Of a DNA stretch of 64,000 nucleotides, positions 43,732 through 53,040 are shown piece after piece (position 1 is the stretch's first letter; the number at the start of each line of letters is the position of its first letter). Source of the DNA: Sphingomonas swuensis (GTDB lineage: Bacteria > Pseudomonadota > Alphaproteobacteria > Sphingomonadales > Sphingomonadaceae). Position numbers and translations under genes: made by a program. The notes below the pieces were generated by a model, which ran no database searches, was not told the DNA's origin, and saw only the letters and a program-made list of their open reading frames with translations. The stretch lies in NCBI RefSeq assembly GCF_039538045.1, contig NZ_BAABBQ010000001.1, positions 2,378,001-2,442,000 on the forward strand. The letters are read 5' to 3'.

Positions 43732-44491
43732 TCTGGGCTTCCGAGCCGTTGCGACGACCACGCCGCCAGTGGGTCAGCCGGATGGCGAGGATCGCGAACT
43801 CGTAGAGCAGGTAGAGCGGCACCAGCAGCAGCAGCATCGACACGGCGTCGGGCGGGGTCAGCACCGCCGACACGCCGGCGCAGACCACGATCGCGTGGCG
43901 CCGCTTGGAGGCGAGCTGCTCGCGGGTCACGACCCCGGCCCGCTCGAGGATCATCAGCAGCACTGGGGTCAAGAAGGCCACCCCGAAGCCGAACAGGAAG
44001 CGGGTCACGAAGTTGAGGTAGTTGCCGACCCCCGGAAGCGCCTCCTGCTGCACTCCGCCGACATTGCCCTCGAAGCTCAGCAGGAACTTGAGCGCCCACG
44101 GCATCGCCACGAAATAGGCGAACAGCGCGCCCCCGGCGAAGAAGAAGGGCGTCATCACTAGGAACGGCAGGAAGGCCCTCTTCTCCTTGGAGTAGAGGCC
44201 GGGCGCGACGAACCGCCAGATCTGTGTCGCGAAGACCGGGAAGCACAGCATCAGCGAGGCGAACAGCGCGACCTTCACCTCGGTGAAGAAGGCCTCGAAG
44301 ACGTCGGTGTAGATGAGCTTGCCCTGGCCTGCCGCCAGCAGCGGCTGGACGAGCAGCGCGAAGATCGGCTTGGCGAAGGTAAGGCACAGGAAGAAGGCCC
44401 CGACGAGGGCGGCCAGGCTTACCAGCAGGCGCCGGCGAAGTTCGACCAGATGCTCAAGCAGCGGCGCCTTGGTTTCGTCGATCTCGCTCAC
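43670..44491 (-). CDS. tatC: twin-arginine translocase subunit TatC
   Basis: 273 residues, six transmembrane helices. HLVELRRRLLVSL near residue 14-26 (the conserved Glu and Arg), AYFVAMPWALKFLLSF and the FGVAFLTPVLLMIL segment are typical. With TatA and TatB it exports folded proteins carrying RR signals. The last 17 codons are the arms of a 17-base-pair hairpin (43675-43724), giving the C-terminus GPEVVTGGGRVDDFGPV with a run of nine G in the coding strand. Its ATG overlaps tatB (ATGA). Confidence 0.95.
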   Translation of the reverse strand: MSEIDETKAPLLEHLVELRRRLLVSLAALVGAFFLCLTFAKPIFALLVQPLLAAGQGKLIYTDVFEAFFTEVKVALFASLMLCFPVFATQIWRFVAPGLYSKEKRAFLPFLVMTPFFFAGGALFAYFVAMPWALKFLLSFEGNVGGVQQEALPGVGNYLNFVTRFLFGFGVAFLTPVLLMILERAGVVTREQLASKRRHAIVVCAGVSAVLTPPDAVSMLLLLVPLYLLYEFAILAIRLTHWRRGRRNGSEAQTQSGPEVVTGGGRVDDFGPV

Positions 44492-44904
44492 GGCAGTTCG
44501 CGCCGGTGGTGCTCGGGATCGGGAAGCGGAAGCGTCGGCTCGTCGTTGTGGGGCGTCGGCGCGACCCTGTCCTCGTCCGTCGCGATCGCTGGCGAGGGAC
44601 GATGCTCGCCTTCGAGCGGCCGCATCACCGCGCCATGCTCTTCCCGCGCGCCCGGATAGGGCAGCGCTGCCGGAAATTCGCGCATGATCCGCTCATTCTC
44701 CTCGCGCCAGCGCTTCTCCATCTCTTCCAGCTCCGCCTCGCGCATCATGTTTTCGATGCCGGAGGTGAAGTGGCGGGCATGGGCACGCGCCTTGCCGACC
44801 CAGCGCCCGACGGTGCGCATGGTCGCAGGCAGCTCCTTGGGGCCGATGAAGATCAGCGCCAGCACCGCGACGATGAAAAGTTCGCTGCTGTCGACGCCGA
44901 ACAT
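44488..44904 (-). CDS. tatB: Tat translocase subunit TatB
   Basis: 138 residues. MFGVDSSELFIVAVLALIFIGPKELP is the TatB N-terminal helix with the Gly-Pro-Lys hinge, then RTVGRWVGKARAHARHF amphipathic helix and a long Glu/Pro-rich tail (residues 60-138). Receives RR-substrates with TatC. Follows tatA by 18 bases. Confidence 0.95.
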   Translation of the reverse strand: MFGVDSSELFIVAVLALIFIGPKELPATMRTVGRWVGKARAHARHFTSGIENMMREAELEEMEKRWREENERIMREFPAALPYPGAREEHGAVMRPLEGEHRPSPAIATDEDRVAPTPHNDEPTLPLPDPEHHRRELP

Positions 44905-44922
44905 GTGGGGAAAGCCTTCCGC

Positions 44923-45207
44923 TTAGCCGCGCGGGTCCTGGCTCGGCGGGGGTGGGGGCGGCGGCGCGACCGGGTCGGCGACCCGCGGATTGGGGGTCAC
45001 GTCGATCGGACGGTCGGGGCTGCCGAGGCGCGAGCGCTGCAGTTCGGCCTTGCGGCGCTCCTCTTCCTCGTCGTCGGACATGCCCGCCTTGAAGCTCTTC
45101 AGCCCCTTTGCGACGTCACCCATCATGTTCGAGAAGCGATTGCCGCCGAACAGCAGGAGAAGAACGACCGCGAAGATCAGGATATGCCAGAAGCTGAAAC
45201 CGCCCAT
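44923..45207 (-). CDS. tatA: Tat translocase subunit TatA
   Basis: 94 residues from the second Met (45207). MGGFSFWHILIFAVVLLLLFGGNRFSNMMGDVAKGLKSF is the TatA helix, hinge and amphipathic helix; a proline-rich end (PPPPPPP) follows. Forms the translocation pore. Starts 30 bases behind the scpB stop. Confidence 0.95.
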   Translation of the reverse strand: MGGFSFWHILIFAVVLLLLFGGNRFSNMMGDVAKGLKSFKAGMSDDEEEERRKAELQRSRLGSPDRPIDVTPNPRVADPVAPPPPPPPSQDPRG

Positions 45208-45237
45208 GATGAAAAACACTCCTTGTCGGCGGGCTAC

Positions 45238-45807
45238 TTAGGCGTCTTCCCCGTCGCTTTCCAGCGGAAGCGTGCCGAGCGCCTCCTCCATCGGGTCGAG
45301 CAGCCCGGCGGCGCGGAGATCCTCGAGACCGGGCAGGTCGCGCCGGCTCCCCAGACCGAAGTGGCTGAGGAAGTCGGCGGTCGTGGCGTAGAGCAACGGC
45401 CGCCCCGGGCCCTCGCGCCTGCCCGCCGGGCGCACCCAGCCCGCCTCCATCAGCACGTCGAGAGTCCCCTTCCCCGCCTGGACCCCGCGGATCGCCTCGA
45501 TCTCGGCGCGGCTGACGGGCTCGTGATAGGCGATGATCGCCAGCGTCTCGGTCGCCGCCCGGCTCAGCCGCCGCGGCTCCTCGCGGGTGCGGCGGAGAAG
45601 GTGCGCGAGGTCGGGCGCGGTTTGGAAGTGCCAGCGCCCGCCACGCTCGACCAGCCGGACACCGCGCCCGTCATAGTGTCGGGCGAGGGTCTCGAGCGCC
45701 GCCGCGACGTCGCCCTCGCCGGCATGGGCGGCGATGTCGTCCGGGGCGAGCGGCTCGGCAGCGGCGAACAGCACCGCCTCGACCGCGCGGGTGAACTCGT
45801 CGCTCAT
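45238..45807 (-). CDS. scpB: segregation and condensation protein ScpB
   Basis: 189 residues, two winged-helix domains. EFTRAVEAVLFAAAEPLAPDDIA and LSRAATETLAIIAYHEPVSRAEIEAIRGV are signature stretches; GRPLLYATTADFLSHFGL lies in the second domain. Dimerises and binds ScpA in the SMC condensin complex. The ATG at 45807 overlaps the scpA stop (ATGA). Confidence 0.95.
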   Translation of the reverse strand: MSDEFTRAVEAVLFAAAEPLAPDDIAAHAGEGDVAAALETLARHYDGRGVRLVERGGRWHFQTAPDLAHLLRRTREEPRRLSRAATETLAIIAYHEPVSRAEIEAIRGVQAGKGTLDVLMEAGWVRPAGRREGPGRPLLYATTADFLSHFGLGSRRDLPGLEDLRAAGLLDPMEEALGTLPLESDGEDA

Positions 45808-46544
45808 CGCTGCGCCCGCTTGAGCTCGATCGGTGCGAACGCCGCTTCCTGGCGCAATTCGAGCCGTCCCTGGCGCGCCAGCTCGAGCGCCGCGACGAAG
45901 GAGGAGGCCAGCGCCGAGCGGCGATAGGCAGGGTCCTGGCTCGCCGGCACGAAATGCTCGAGCCGGGTCCAATCGAGCGCGCTTCCGACCATCGCCGCCA
46001 CCCGCTCGATCGCTTCCTCAAGCGTCAGCACCGCGCGCCGCGAGACCACGTGAAGCACCGGCGCGCTGCGCGCCCTCACCTGTCCATAGGCCGCGGCAAG
46101 CTCGAACAGCGACGCCTGCCAGGCGCTCTTGCGAACCTGGCGCAGCCCCTCGGGCGCGCCCCGCCCGAATACGTCGCGGCCGAGCCGGTCGCGGCCCATC
46201 AGCCGGGCGCCCGCCTCGCGCATCGCGTCCAGGCGCTGAAGCCGGAGCTGGAGCCTCGCCGCCAGCTCCTCGGGGCTCGGGTCCTGCTCCGGATCCTTGG
46301 GCAGCAGCAGGCAGGATTTGAGATAGGCCAGCCACGCCGCCATCACGAGATAGTCGGCGGCGATCTCCAGCTTCAGCGCCTTGGCGCCCTCGAGGAAGGA
46401 GAGATATTGCTCGACCAGCGCAAGGATCGAAATCTGCTGCAGATCGACCTTCTGCGCCCGTGCCAGGCTGAGCAGCAGGTCGAGCGGCCCTTCCCATGCG
46501 CCCAGGCTGAGCTGAAGGCTTTCGTCCTCGGGAAGGAGGGTCAT
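45804..46544 (-). CDS. scpA: segregation and condensation protein ScpA
   Basis: 246 residues. EGPLDLLLSLARAQKVDLQQISILALVEQYLSF (18-50), ADYLVMAAWLAYLKSCLLLP and the C-terminal winged helix with ASSFVAALELARQGRLEL are the kleisin signatures. Bridges the SMC head and neck. Start 32 bases after the nagZ stop. Confidence 0.95.
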   Translation of the reverse strand: MTLLPEDESLQLSLGAWEGPLDLLLSLARAQKVDLQQISILALVEQYLSFLEGAKALKLEIAADYLVMAAWLAYLKSCLLLPKDPEQDPSPEELAARLQLRLQRLDAMREAGARLMGRDRLGRDVFGRGAPEGLRQVRKSAWQASLFELAAAYGQVRARSAPVLHVVSRRAVLTLEEAIERVAAMVGSALDWTRLEHFVPASQDPAYRRSALASSFVAALELARQGRLELRQEAAFAPIELKRAQR

Positions 46545-46576
46545 GCGTCGCTCGGTCCGGCCGTCACCGGACGATG

Positions 46577-47587
46577 TCAGGCGAGCGCGAGCAGTTCATC
46601 CCGCACCGCCACCGCCGCCGCGAAGTCGGGACCGTCCTCGCCGCCGACGCGGGTGCCCGCCATCGCCCGCGCCAGACGTGCCTCGCCCTCGACCCCGAGC
46701 GCGCCGACATGGTTGGCGACGTCGAGCATCTCGTCGAACTTGCCCGAACAATGGAGGGTCAGGTCGCAGCCTGCCGCGAGCGCCGCCGCCGACCGCTCTC
46801 CGGCCGATCCCGACAGCGCTTCCATTCCGATGTCGTCGGTCATCAGCAAGCCGGTGAAGCCGATCCGCTTGCGGATGATCTCCTCGATCACGAACGGCGA
46901 CTGGCTCGACGGGCGCTCGGAGTCCCAGGCGTCGAACAGGATATGCGCGACCATCCCCATCGGCGCTTCGCGAAGCGCCTCGAACGGCTCGAGGTCGATC
47001 TCCAGTTCCTCGGCACTGGCGGTGACCAGCGGCAGTTCCTTGTGGCTGTCGACCGTCGCCCGGCCATGGCCCGGCATGTGCTTGACCACCCCGACCACCC
47101 CGGCCGAGGCCATCCCGTCGAGCACCGCGCGGCCGATCGCGGCCACCTGCATCGGCTCCTCGCCATAGGCCCGGTCGCCGACGATCCGGTCGGCGTCGGG
47201 CTGGCGGACGTCGAGCATCGGCGCGCAATTGACGTTGATCCCGTGCGCGGCGAGCATCAGGCCGATCGCCCGCGCGTTCATCCGCGCCGCCTCGATCGCC
47301 GACGAGGGAGCGGTCCGGTAGAGCCGGTCGAAGGCGCCTCCAGCCGGAAGCTGCGGCCAGGCCGGCGGCCGCATCCGCATCACCCGCCCGCCTTCCTGGT
47401 CGATCAGGATCGGCAGGTCGTCACGCCCGTGAATGTCGCGCAGCGCGGCGGTCAGCGCCTTGAGCTGCTCGGGGTCGCCACAGTTGCGCGCGAACAGGAT
47501 GTAGCCCGCAGGATCGACCTCGCCAAAGAAGCTCCGCTCCTCCGCGGTCAGCGTCAGTCCCGACATGCCGTAGATCGCGGCCTGCAT
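46577..47587 (-). CDS. nagZ: beta-N-acetylglucosaminidase NagZ
   Basis: 336 residues, GH3. GYILFARNCGDPEQLKAL, DQEGGRVMRM, the KHMPGHGRATVDSH motif with the catalytic His-Asp dyad, and LLMTDDIGMEALSG with the nucleophile Asp are visible. Removes GlcNAc from recycled muropeptides in the cytosol. It precedes scpAB and follows the two SPOR genes. Confidence 0.95.
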   Translation of the reverse strand: MQAAIYGMSGLTLTAEERSFFGEVDPAGYILFARNCGDPEQLKALTAALRDIHGRDDLPILIDQEGGRVMRMRPPAWPQLPAGGAFDRLYRTAPSSAIEAARMNARAIGLMLAAHGINVNCAPMLDVRQPDADRIVGDRAYGEEPMQVAAIGRAVLDGMASAGVVGVVKHMPGHGRATVDSHKELPLVTASAEELEIDLEPFEALREAPMGMVAHILFDAWDSERPSSQSPFVIEEIIRKRIGFTGLLMTDDIGMEALSGSAGERSAAALAAGCDLTLHCSGKFDEMLDVANHVGALGVEGEARLARAMAGTRVGGEDGPDFAAAVAVRDELLALA

Positions 47588-47590
47588 GGC

Positions 47591-48262
47591 TCAGCGCACC
47601 ACGAAGCAGGCGTCGCCCGCCGCCTTGAGCAACTGACAGGCGCGGCGCGCCTCGTCGGGGCTGGCGAAGCTCGCGCGAAGCCGCTGTCCCTTCTGGAACG
47701 GGACCACGACCTTGCCCGCGCCGGCCAGTGCCGGGAAGCGGCCCGACAGGCTTGTCCAGGCGGCATTCGCCTGGCTCGGATTGTCGTAGAAGCCGAGCTG
47801 GACCGTGCTTCCCGACGGCCCCGACGGCGCCGCGGCCTCGGGCTGCTCGGTGGAGGCCGGCTCCTCTTCTTCGGCCGGGGCCGGAGTGGTCGCCTTGGGT
47901 TGCGGGCGTGCGACGGGGGTCTCGGGCATCGCGTCGAGGTCAAGCTGGCCGTCGACCTTTTCGCCCGCGCCGGTGGCGAAGGCGGTCTCGCTGTCACCGG
48001 CGACGTTGATCCCGCCCGGATCGCTCGGACGCACCTTGTAGGGGCCGGGCTCGGCCTTGATCAGCTCGGGCGCGCCGGTGCCTTCGTCGGCACTGTTCCG
48101 GCCGACCCACCAGAGCGTCCCGGCGACCAGCGCCGCGGCGAGCAGCACGACCAGGATCGCGGCGAGCATCTTGCGCGCGGACAGCGCCGGCGGCTCGTCC
48201 TCGTCATCGACCGGCTCCAGCCACGGCAGCGGCTCCCCGTCCATCCCCTTCACGCTCGCCAT
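47591..48262 (-). CDS. SPOR domain-containing membrane protein (second of two)
   Basis: 223 residues. Short cytosolic start, one transmembrane helix (about 31-52), a proline/glutamate-rich linker and a C-terminal SPOR domain (150-223: STVQLGFYDNPSQANAAWTSL...RLRASFASPDEARRACQLLKAAG), which binds denuded peptidoglycan at division sites. ATG at 48262, one base after the stop of the first SPOR gene. Confidence 0.88.
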   Translation of the reverse strand: MASVKGMDGEPLPWLEPVDDEDEPPALSARKMLAAILVVLLAAALVAGTLWWVGRNSADEGTGAPELIKAEPGPYKVRPSDPGGINVAGDSETAFATGAGEKVDGQLDLDAMPETPVARPQPKATTPAPAEEEEPASTEQPEAAAPSGPSGSTVQLGFYDNPSQANAAWTSLSGRFPALAGAGKVVVPFQKGQRLRASFASPDEARRACQLLKAAGDACFVVR

Positions 48263-48263
48263 T

Positions 48264-49046
48264 TCAGTACACCACCACGCAGCTCTGTCCCGCCCGTTCG
48301 AGCTGCTGGCATATGACCGCCGACTGGGCTTGAGAAGAGGTGCCGAGCTGAAGCCGGTACATTCGGGTCCGCCGCGCGCTGCCGAGGCCACGGACGTCGA
48401 CCGTGTTGATCATCCGCGGCTTGGTCGAAAGATAGGGATAGCGCCGGGTGACCTTGCGCCACGCCTGCTCGGCCTGGGTCCGATTGGGATAGGCCCCAAG
48501 CTGGATCACCCGCCCGCGGTTGGTCTGCGGATGGTAGACGACGACCGGCTGCGGTCCGGTGACCGGAAGCGGCGCGGTGACCGGCTCGTCGGCCGGGAAC
48601 ACGCTCCGGCCCTCGCTCTCGGGGCGAGTTGGAGCCGCGGCGCGCGAGCGTTCGGCGGTGCGTACGGGTGCAGGCGGAGCGGTCCGGACGAGCGCTGGCG
48701 GCCGGGCGGACGTCACCGTCTCGGCGACGGGCTCGGGAACGGGTTCGGGAGGCGGCACCTCGACCGGCGCGGTGGCGACCGGCGGCACCGGAACCGCGAC
48801 CGGCTCCTCGATCGGAAGCTGCGGCGCCCGCGCCTCCTTCTGGCGGGTGCCGAGCCACCAGGCCCCCACCCCGACCGCACCGATCAGCAGCAGCAGGAGC
48901 AGGTAGAAGGGCCACATCGAGCGGCTTCCGACGGGCGGCCGGGCAAGCGCCTCCGCATCGCCGGGCGTGCGCCCCTGCCCCCGACCGGCACTTGCAAGAA
49001 CCGGCTCGTCACTCAGCCAGGGCAGGCGCTCGCCGCCGTCGTTCAT
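48264..49046 (-). CDS. SPOR domain-containing membrane protein (first of two)
   Basis: 260 residues. One transmembrane helix (about 44-66, WPFYLLLLLLIGAVGVGAWWL), long proline-rich linker, SPOR domain at 180-260 (GRVIQLGAYPNRTQAEQAWRKV...YRLQLGTSSQAQSAVICQQLERAG). Shares architecture with the next gene but the SPOR sequences differ, so an old duplication or separate roles. Four bases after the argS stop. Confidence 0.88.
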   Translation of the reverse strand: MNDGGERLPWLSDEPVLASAGRGQGRTPGDAEALARPPVGSRSMWPFYLLLLLLIGAVGVGAWWLGTRQKEARAPQLPIEEPVAVPVPPVATAPVEVPPPEPVPEPVAETVTSARPPALVRTAPPAPVRTAERSRAAAPTRPESEGRSVFPADEPVTAPLPVTGPQPVVVYHPQTNRGRVIQLGAYPNRTQAEQAWRKVTRRYPYLSTKPRMINTVDVRGLGSARRTRMYRLQLGTSSQAQSAVICQQLERAGQSCVVVY

Positions 49047-49050
49047 AGGC

Positions 49051-50775
49051 CTAACGCATCTCCTCCGCAGCCTCGACGCCCATCAGGTCGAGTCCGTTCC
49101 GAAGCACCGACTGCACCGCGTTCGCCAGTTCGAGACGGGCGCGGCTCAGCGCCGGCTCTCCCTCGACGAGGAAGCGCCGGCCGGGATCGTCATTGCCCCG
49201 GTTCCAGCTCGCATGGAACGCCGCCGCCAGCTCGTAGAGGTAAAATGCGATACGGTGCGGCTCGTGCGCGACGGCTGCCGCCTCAACCACCCGCGGATAG
49301 TGGCTGGCAAGGCGAATGACCCCGAGCTCCTCGGCGTCGAGCAGCGACAGGTCCGCCTCGCCGCCATCGAGCCCGGCCTCGGCCGCCTTGCGCTTGAGGC
49401 TGGCGATCCGGGCATGCGCATATTGGACGTAGAAGACCGGATTGTCCTTCGACGCCTCGACCACCTTGGCGAAGTCGAAATCGAGCGGCGTGTCGGCCCG
49501 CTTGGTCAGCATGATGAAGCGTACGACGTCCTTGCCGACCTCGCGGACCACGTCGGCCAGGGTCACGAAATTGCCCGAGCGCTTGCTCATCTTCACCGGC
49601 TCGCCGGCGCGCAGCAATTGCACCATCTGCACCAGCTTGACGTCGAGCACGTTGCGCCCCGCCAGCGCCGCGACCGCTGCCTGGGTCCGCTTGACCGTCC
49701 CGCTATGGTCGGCGCCCCAGATGTTGATCAGCTCCTCGGAGCGCTCGAGCTTCTGGAGGTGGTAGGCGGTATCGACCCCGAAATAGGTCCAGCTCCCGTC
49801 CGACTTCTTCATCGGCCGGTCCTGGTCGTCGCCGAACTCGGTCGAGCGGAACAGGGTCAGCTCGACCGGCTCCCAATCCTCGACGCTCTTGCCCTTGGGA
49901 GCTTCGAGCACGCCTTCGTAGACGAGTCCCTTGGCGCGAAGCTCGGCCACCGCCCGATCGGCCGCGCCCGAGGCGACCACCTCGGCCTCCGACGAGAAGA
50001 GGTCATGGTGCACGCCGAGCAACGCGAGATCGTGGCGGATGAGATCGAGCATCGCCGCCACCGTCTTCTCGCGGAAGGCGGGAAGCCACTCGGCCTCGGG
50101 CTTGCCGACCATCGCCGAGCCATGTTCGGCCGCAAGCAGCGTTCCGACGGGCTTCAGATAGTCGCCCGGATAGAGCCCCTCGGGGATCTCGCCGATGTCC
50201 TCGCCGAGCGCCTCGCGGTAGCGCAGGTGTGCCGAGCGGGCGAGCGTGTCGACCTGGCTCCCGGCGTCGTTGACATAATATTCCTTGGTGACCGCGAAGC
50301 CCGCCGCCTGGAGCAGCCTGGCGAGCGCGTCGCCGACCACCGCCCCGCGGCAATGGCCCATGTGCATCGGCCCGGTAGGATTGGCCGAGACATATTCGAC
50401 ATTGACCCTCTTGCCCCGGCCGATGTCCGACAGGCCATAGTCCGAGCCGGCGGCGAGGATTCGCTTCAACTCGTCGCGCCACACGTCCTGGCCGAGCCGG
50501 ATGTTGATGAACCCCGGGCCCGCCACCTCGACCGCCTCGACTCCGGGCAGCGCCTCGAGCTTGGCCGTCAGCAGCCCGGCGAGCGCGCGCGGATTGGTCC
50601 CGGCCGGCTTGGCCAGCACCATCGCCGCATTGGTCGCAAGATCGCCGTGGCTCGCGTCGCGCGGCGGCTCGACCGTGACGTTGCCACGCGGCAGGCCGGC
50701 GGGCAGCGCGCCCTCGGCGGCAAGCGCGTCGAGCGCCTGGTTGATGTGGTCGGTGAAGGTCGCGAACAGGCTCAA
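49051..50775 (-). CDS. argS: arginyl-tRNA synthetase
   Basis: 574 residues. Class I: HIGH-type motif [15 protein letters not shown] (about 129-143) and [13 protein letters not shown]-terminal Add1 domain (1-100), DALR anticodon-binding domain at the C-terminus. Charges tRNA-Arg. First gene of the nine-gene minus-strand run to tatC. Confidence 0.97.
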   Translation of the reverse strand: MSLFATFTDHINQALDALAAEGALPAGLPRGNVTVEPPRDASHGDLATNAAMVLAKPAGTNPRALAGLLTAKLEALPGVEAVEVAGPGFINIRLGQDVWRDELKRILAAGSDYGLSDIGRGKRVNVEYVSANPTGPMHMGHCRGAVVGDALARLLQAAGFAVTKEYYVNDAGSQVDTLARSAHLRYREALGEDIGEIPEGLYPGDYLKPVGTLLAAEHGSAMVGKPEAEWLPAFREKTVAAMLDLIRHDLALLGVHHDLFSSEAEVVASGAADRAVAELRAKGLVYEGVLEAPKGKSVEDWEPVELTLFRSTEFGDDQDRPMKKSDGSWTYFGVDTAYHLQKLERSEELINIWGADHSGTVKRTQAAVAALAGRNVLDVKLVQMVQLLRAGEPVKMSKRSGNFVTLADVVREVGKDVVRFIMLTKRADTPLDFDFAKVVEASKDNPVFYVQYAHARIASLKRKAAEAGLDGGEADLSLLDAEELGVIRLASHYPRVVEAAAVAHEPHRIAFYLYELAAAFHASWNRGNDDPGRRFLVEGEPALSRARLELANAVQSVLRNGLDLMGVEAAEEMR

Positions 50776-50881
50776 GGTCTTGGCAGCCGTCTATATTGTG
50801 TCAGGAAGGGACATGCCCTTACGCCAAGCCGGCCTTTGCAGTCACCCCCCGTTCAGCCCTGGAGGACGAGTGCGTCCGGTG

Positions 50882-52252
50882 ATGCGACGCGTGACCATGA
50901 CCGCCGGCCGGCCGCTGCTGGCTCTCGCCCTGCTGTTCGCCGTGGCCCAGCCGGCCGCCGCCCAGTCGATCCTCCGCGACAGCGAGACGGAGAAGCTGTT
51001 CAACGACATGTCCCGGCCGCTGATCGAAGCGGCCAAGCTCGACCCCAAGAACGTCAAGGTCGTGCTGATCAACGACCCCGAGATCAACGCCTTCGTCGCC
51101 ACCGGGCAGACGGTCTACCTTCACACCGGGCTGATCACCGCCTCGGACAATGCCAACCAGGTCCAGGGCGTGATCGCGCACGAGCTCGGCCACGTCGCCG
51201 GGGGTCACTCGATCCGCATTCAGGACGGGGCCAAGCAGGCGAGCGGCATCTCGATCCTCAGCCTGGTGCTCGGCGGCCTCGCCATGGCGGCCGGCGCGGG
51301 CGAGGCGGCGATGGGCGCGATGGCGCTCGGTCAGCAGGCGGCGATGGGCCAGTTCCTCGCCTTCACCCGAGCGCAGGAAACCAGTGCCGACCTTGCCGGC
51401 GCTTCCTACCTCGGCCGGGCCGGCATCTCGGGCCAGGGCTCGATCGACTTCTTCAAGAAACTGCAGGGGCAGGAATATCGCCTCGCAGTCTATTCGACCG
51501 ACAGCTACAACCGCACCCACCCGCTGTCGTCCGAGCGCATCGCCTCGCTGACCCAGGTCTACCAGAACGATCCCGCCTGGAAGCGCCGCAGCGACCCCGC
51601 GCTCGAGGCCCGCTTCCAGCGCGTCCGGGCCAAGCTCATCGGCTACATCAGCGCCAAGGAATCGGTGCTCCGGGTCTATCCGGCAACCGACACCTCGATC
51701 CCGGCGCGCTACGCCCGGGCCTATGCCTATCACCGGATGGGGGACCGCGACTCGGCGCTTCGCGAGGCCGACGCCCTGCTCGCCACCGCCCCGCAGGACC
51801 CCTTCTTCCTCGAGCTTAAGGGCCAGATCCTGCTCGAGAGCGGCAAGCCGTCCGACGCCCTGACGCCGCTCCGCGATGCCGTCGCGAGGGCGCCCGACCA
51901 GCCGATGATCCAGGCGATGCTCGGCCATGCCCTCCTCGCCACCGAGAAGCCCGCCAACTTCCCCGAGGCCGAACAGGTGCTCAAGGCTTCGATCGGTCGC
52001 GACGCCGAGCAGCCCTTCGCCTGGTACCAGCTCGGCATGATCTACGACCGCAAGGGCGACACCGCCCGGGCCGCGCTCGCCACTGCCGAACGCTACAGCC
52101 TCGAGGGCGAGCCCAAGCTCGCGCTGAGCAGCGCCGAGCTGGCGCTTCGCGGCATTCCGCAGGGCACCCCCGATTACATTCGCGCGCAGGACATCGCGAT
52201 GGTATCGCGGACCGCAGTCGACAAGGACAAGAAGCGCAGGCGGGACAAGTGA
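50882..52252 (+). CDS. M48 family metalloprotease with TPR region (BepA-like)
   Basis: 456 residues from the ATG at 50882 (a GTG at 50870, behind GGAGGA, is possible). Signal peptide, then M48 domain with HELGH in GVIAHELGHVAGGHS and the third ligand Glu in RAQETSADLAGASYLG, then a TPR domain (about 260-450). Similar proteins (BepA, YfgC) act in the periplasm on outer membrane proteins and LptD assembly. Overlaps the next gene by four bases. Confidence 0.88.
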   Translation: MRRVTMTAGRPLLALALLFAVAQPAAAQSILRDSETEKLFNDMSRPLIEAAKLDPKNVKVVLINDPEINAFVATGQTVYLHTGLITASDNANQVQGVIAHELGHVAGGHSIRIQDGAKQASGISILSLVLGGLAMAAGAGEAAMGAMALGQQAAMGQFLAFTRAQETSADLAGASYLGRAGISGQGSIDFFKKLQGQEYRLAVYSTDSYNRTHPLSSERIASLTQVYQNDPAWKRRSDPALEARFQRVRAKLIGYISAKESVLRVYPATDTSIPARYARAYAYHRMGDRDSALREADALLATAPQDPFFLELKGQILLESGKPSDALTPLRDAVARAPDQPMIQAMLGHALLATEKPANFPEAEQVLKASIGRDAEQPFAWYQLGMIYDRKGDTARAALATAERYSLEGEPKLALSSAELALRGIPQGTPDYIRAQDIAMVSRTAVDKDKKRRRDK

Positions 52253-52965
52253 ACGAACACAGGGGGGCAAGTGCGTGGGGTGCCGCGCTGGCGGGCGCGG
52301 CTGGCGGAGCGGTGGCGACCGTTCTGCTGGCGGTCGCCGCGGTGCAGAGCGGCTGGGGCGACCGGCTCGTCCGCCAGGCGATGGTCGACAATCCGCAGAT
52401 CCTGACCGAAACCGCCGACGCGCTTCGTGACCGCCAGTTCGCGCCGGTGCTCGCCGCCAACCGCCAGTCGATCGAGACCCCGTTCGGAAGTAGCTGGGAA
52501 GGCGCCCGCGACGGCGACGTCACGCTGGTCGAATATTACGACTATGCCTGCGGCTACTGCAAAGCCTCGCTTCCGGTGATCGACAAGCTCGTCGCCGAGG
52601 ATCCGAAGCTCAAGGTCGTCTACCGCGAGTTCCCGATCCTCGGGCCCGAGAGCGAGGCCGCCTCGCGAATGGCGCTGGCCGCAAGCAAGGCGGGTCGCTT
52701 CATGGCCTTCCACGACGCCATGTATGCCGCCGGCCGGCCTTCGCCCGCGACGCTCGAGCAGGCCGCTCGCGCCGCCGGCATCCCCAACGCCATCCCGGCC
52801 GATGGCGAGGTCGATAAGGAGCTTCGCCGCAACTTCCAGCATGCGCAGCAGCTCGGCGCCAGCGGCACCCCCCTGTTCGTGGTCGGCGACAAGGTCTTCA
52901 ACGGAGCGGTCGGCTACGAGGTCCTCAAGCAGGCAATCGCCGAGGCCCGCAAGAACAAGGCCTGA
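52249..52965 (+). CDS. DsbA-family thiol-disulfide oxidoreductase
   Basis: 238 residues; GTG start overlaps the protease stop (GTGA). An N-terminal hydrophobic helix, then a thioredoxin fold with active site CGYC in YYDYACGYCKASLP (about 98-111), and the cis-Pro loop GTPLFVVGDKVF. Similar to ScsD/BdbD-like periplasmic oxidoreductases. Coupling with the M48 protease suggests joint envelope protein folding. Confidence 0.9.
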   Translation: MNEHRGASAWGAALAGAAGGAVATVLLAVAAVQSGWGDRLVRQAMVDNPQILTETADALRDRQFAPVLAANRQSIETPFGSSWEGARDGDVTLVEYYDYACGYCKASLPVIDKLVAEDPKLKVVYREFPILGPESEAASRMALAASKAGRFMAFHDAMYAAGRPSPATLEQAARAAGIPNAIPADGEVDKELRRNFQHAQQLGASGTPLFVVGDKVFNGAVGYEVLKQAIAEARKNKA

Positions 52966-53040
52966 TCCTCCCCGTTGACAAGGGTTCGGCTTGGGCACAG
53001 CCTTGCCCCTGAACGACGTGGTTCGTCGAGGGAGGTTTCC

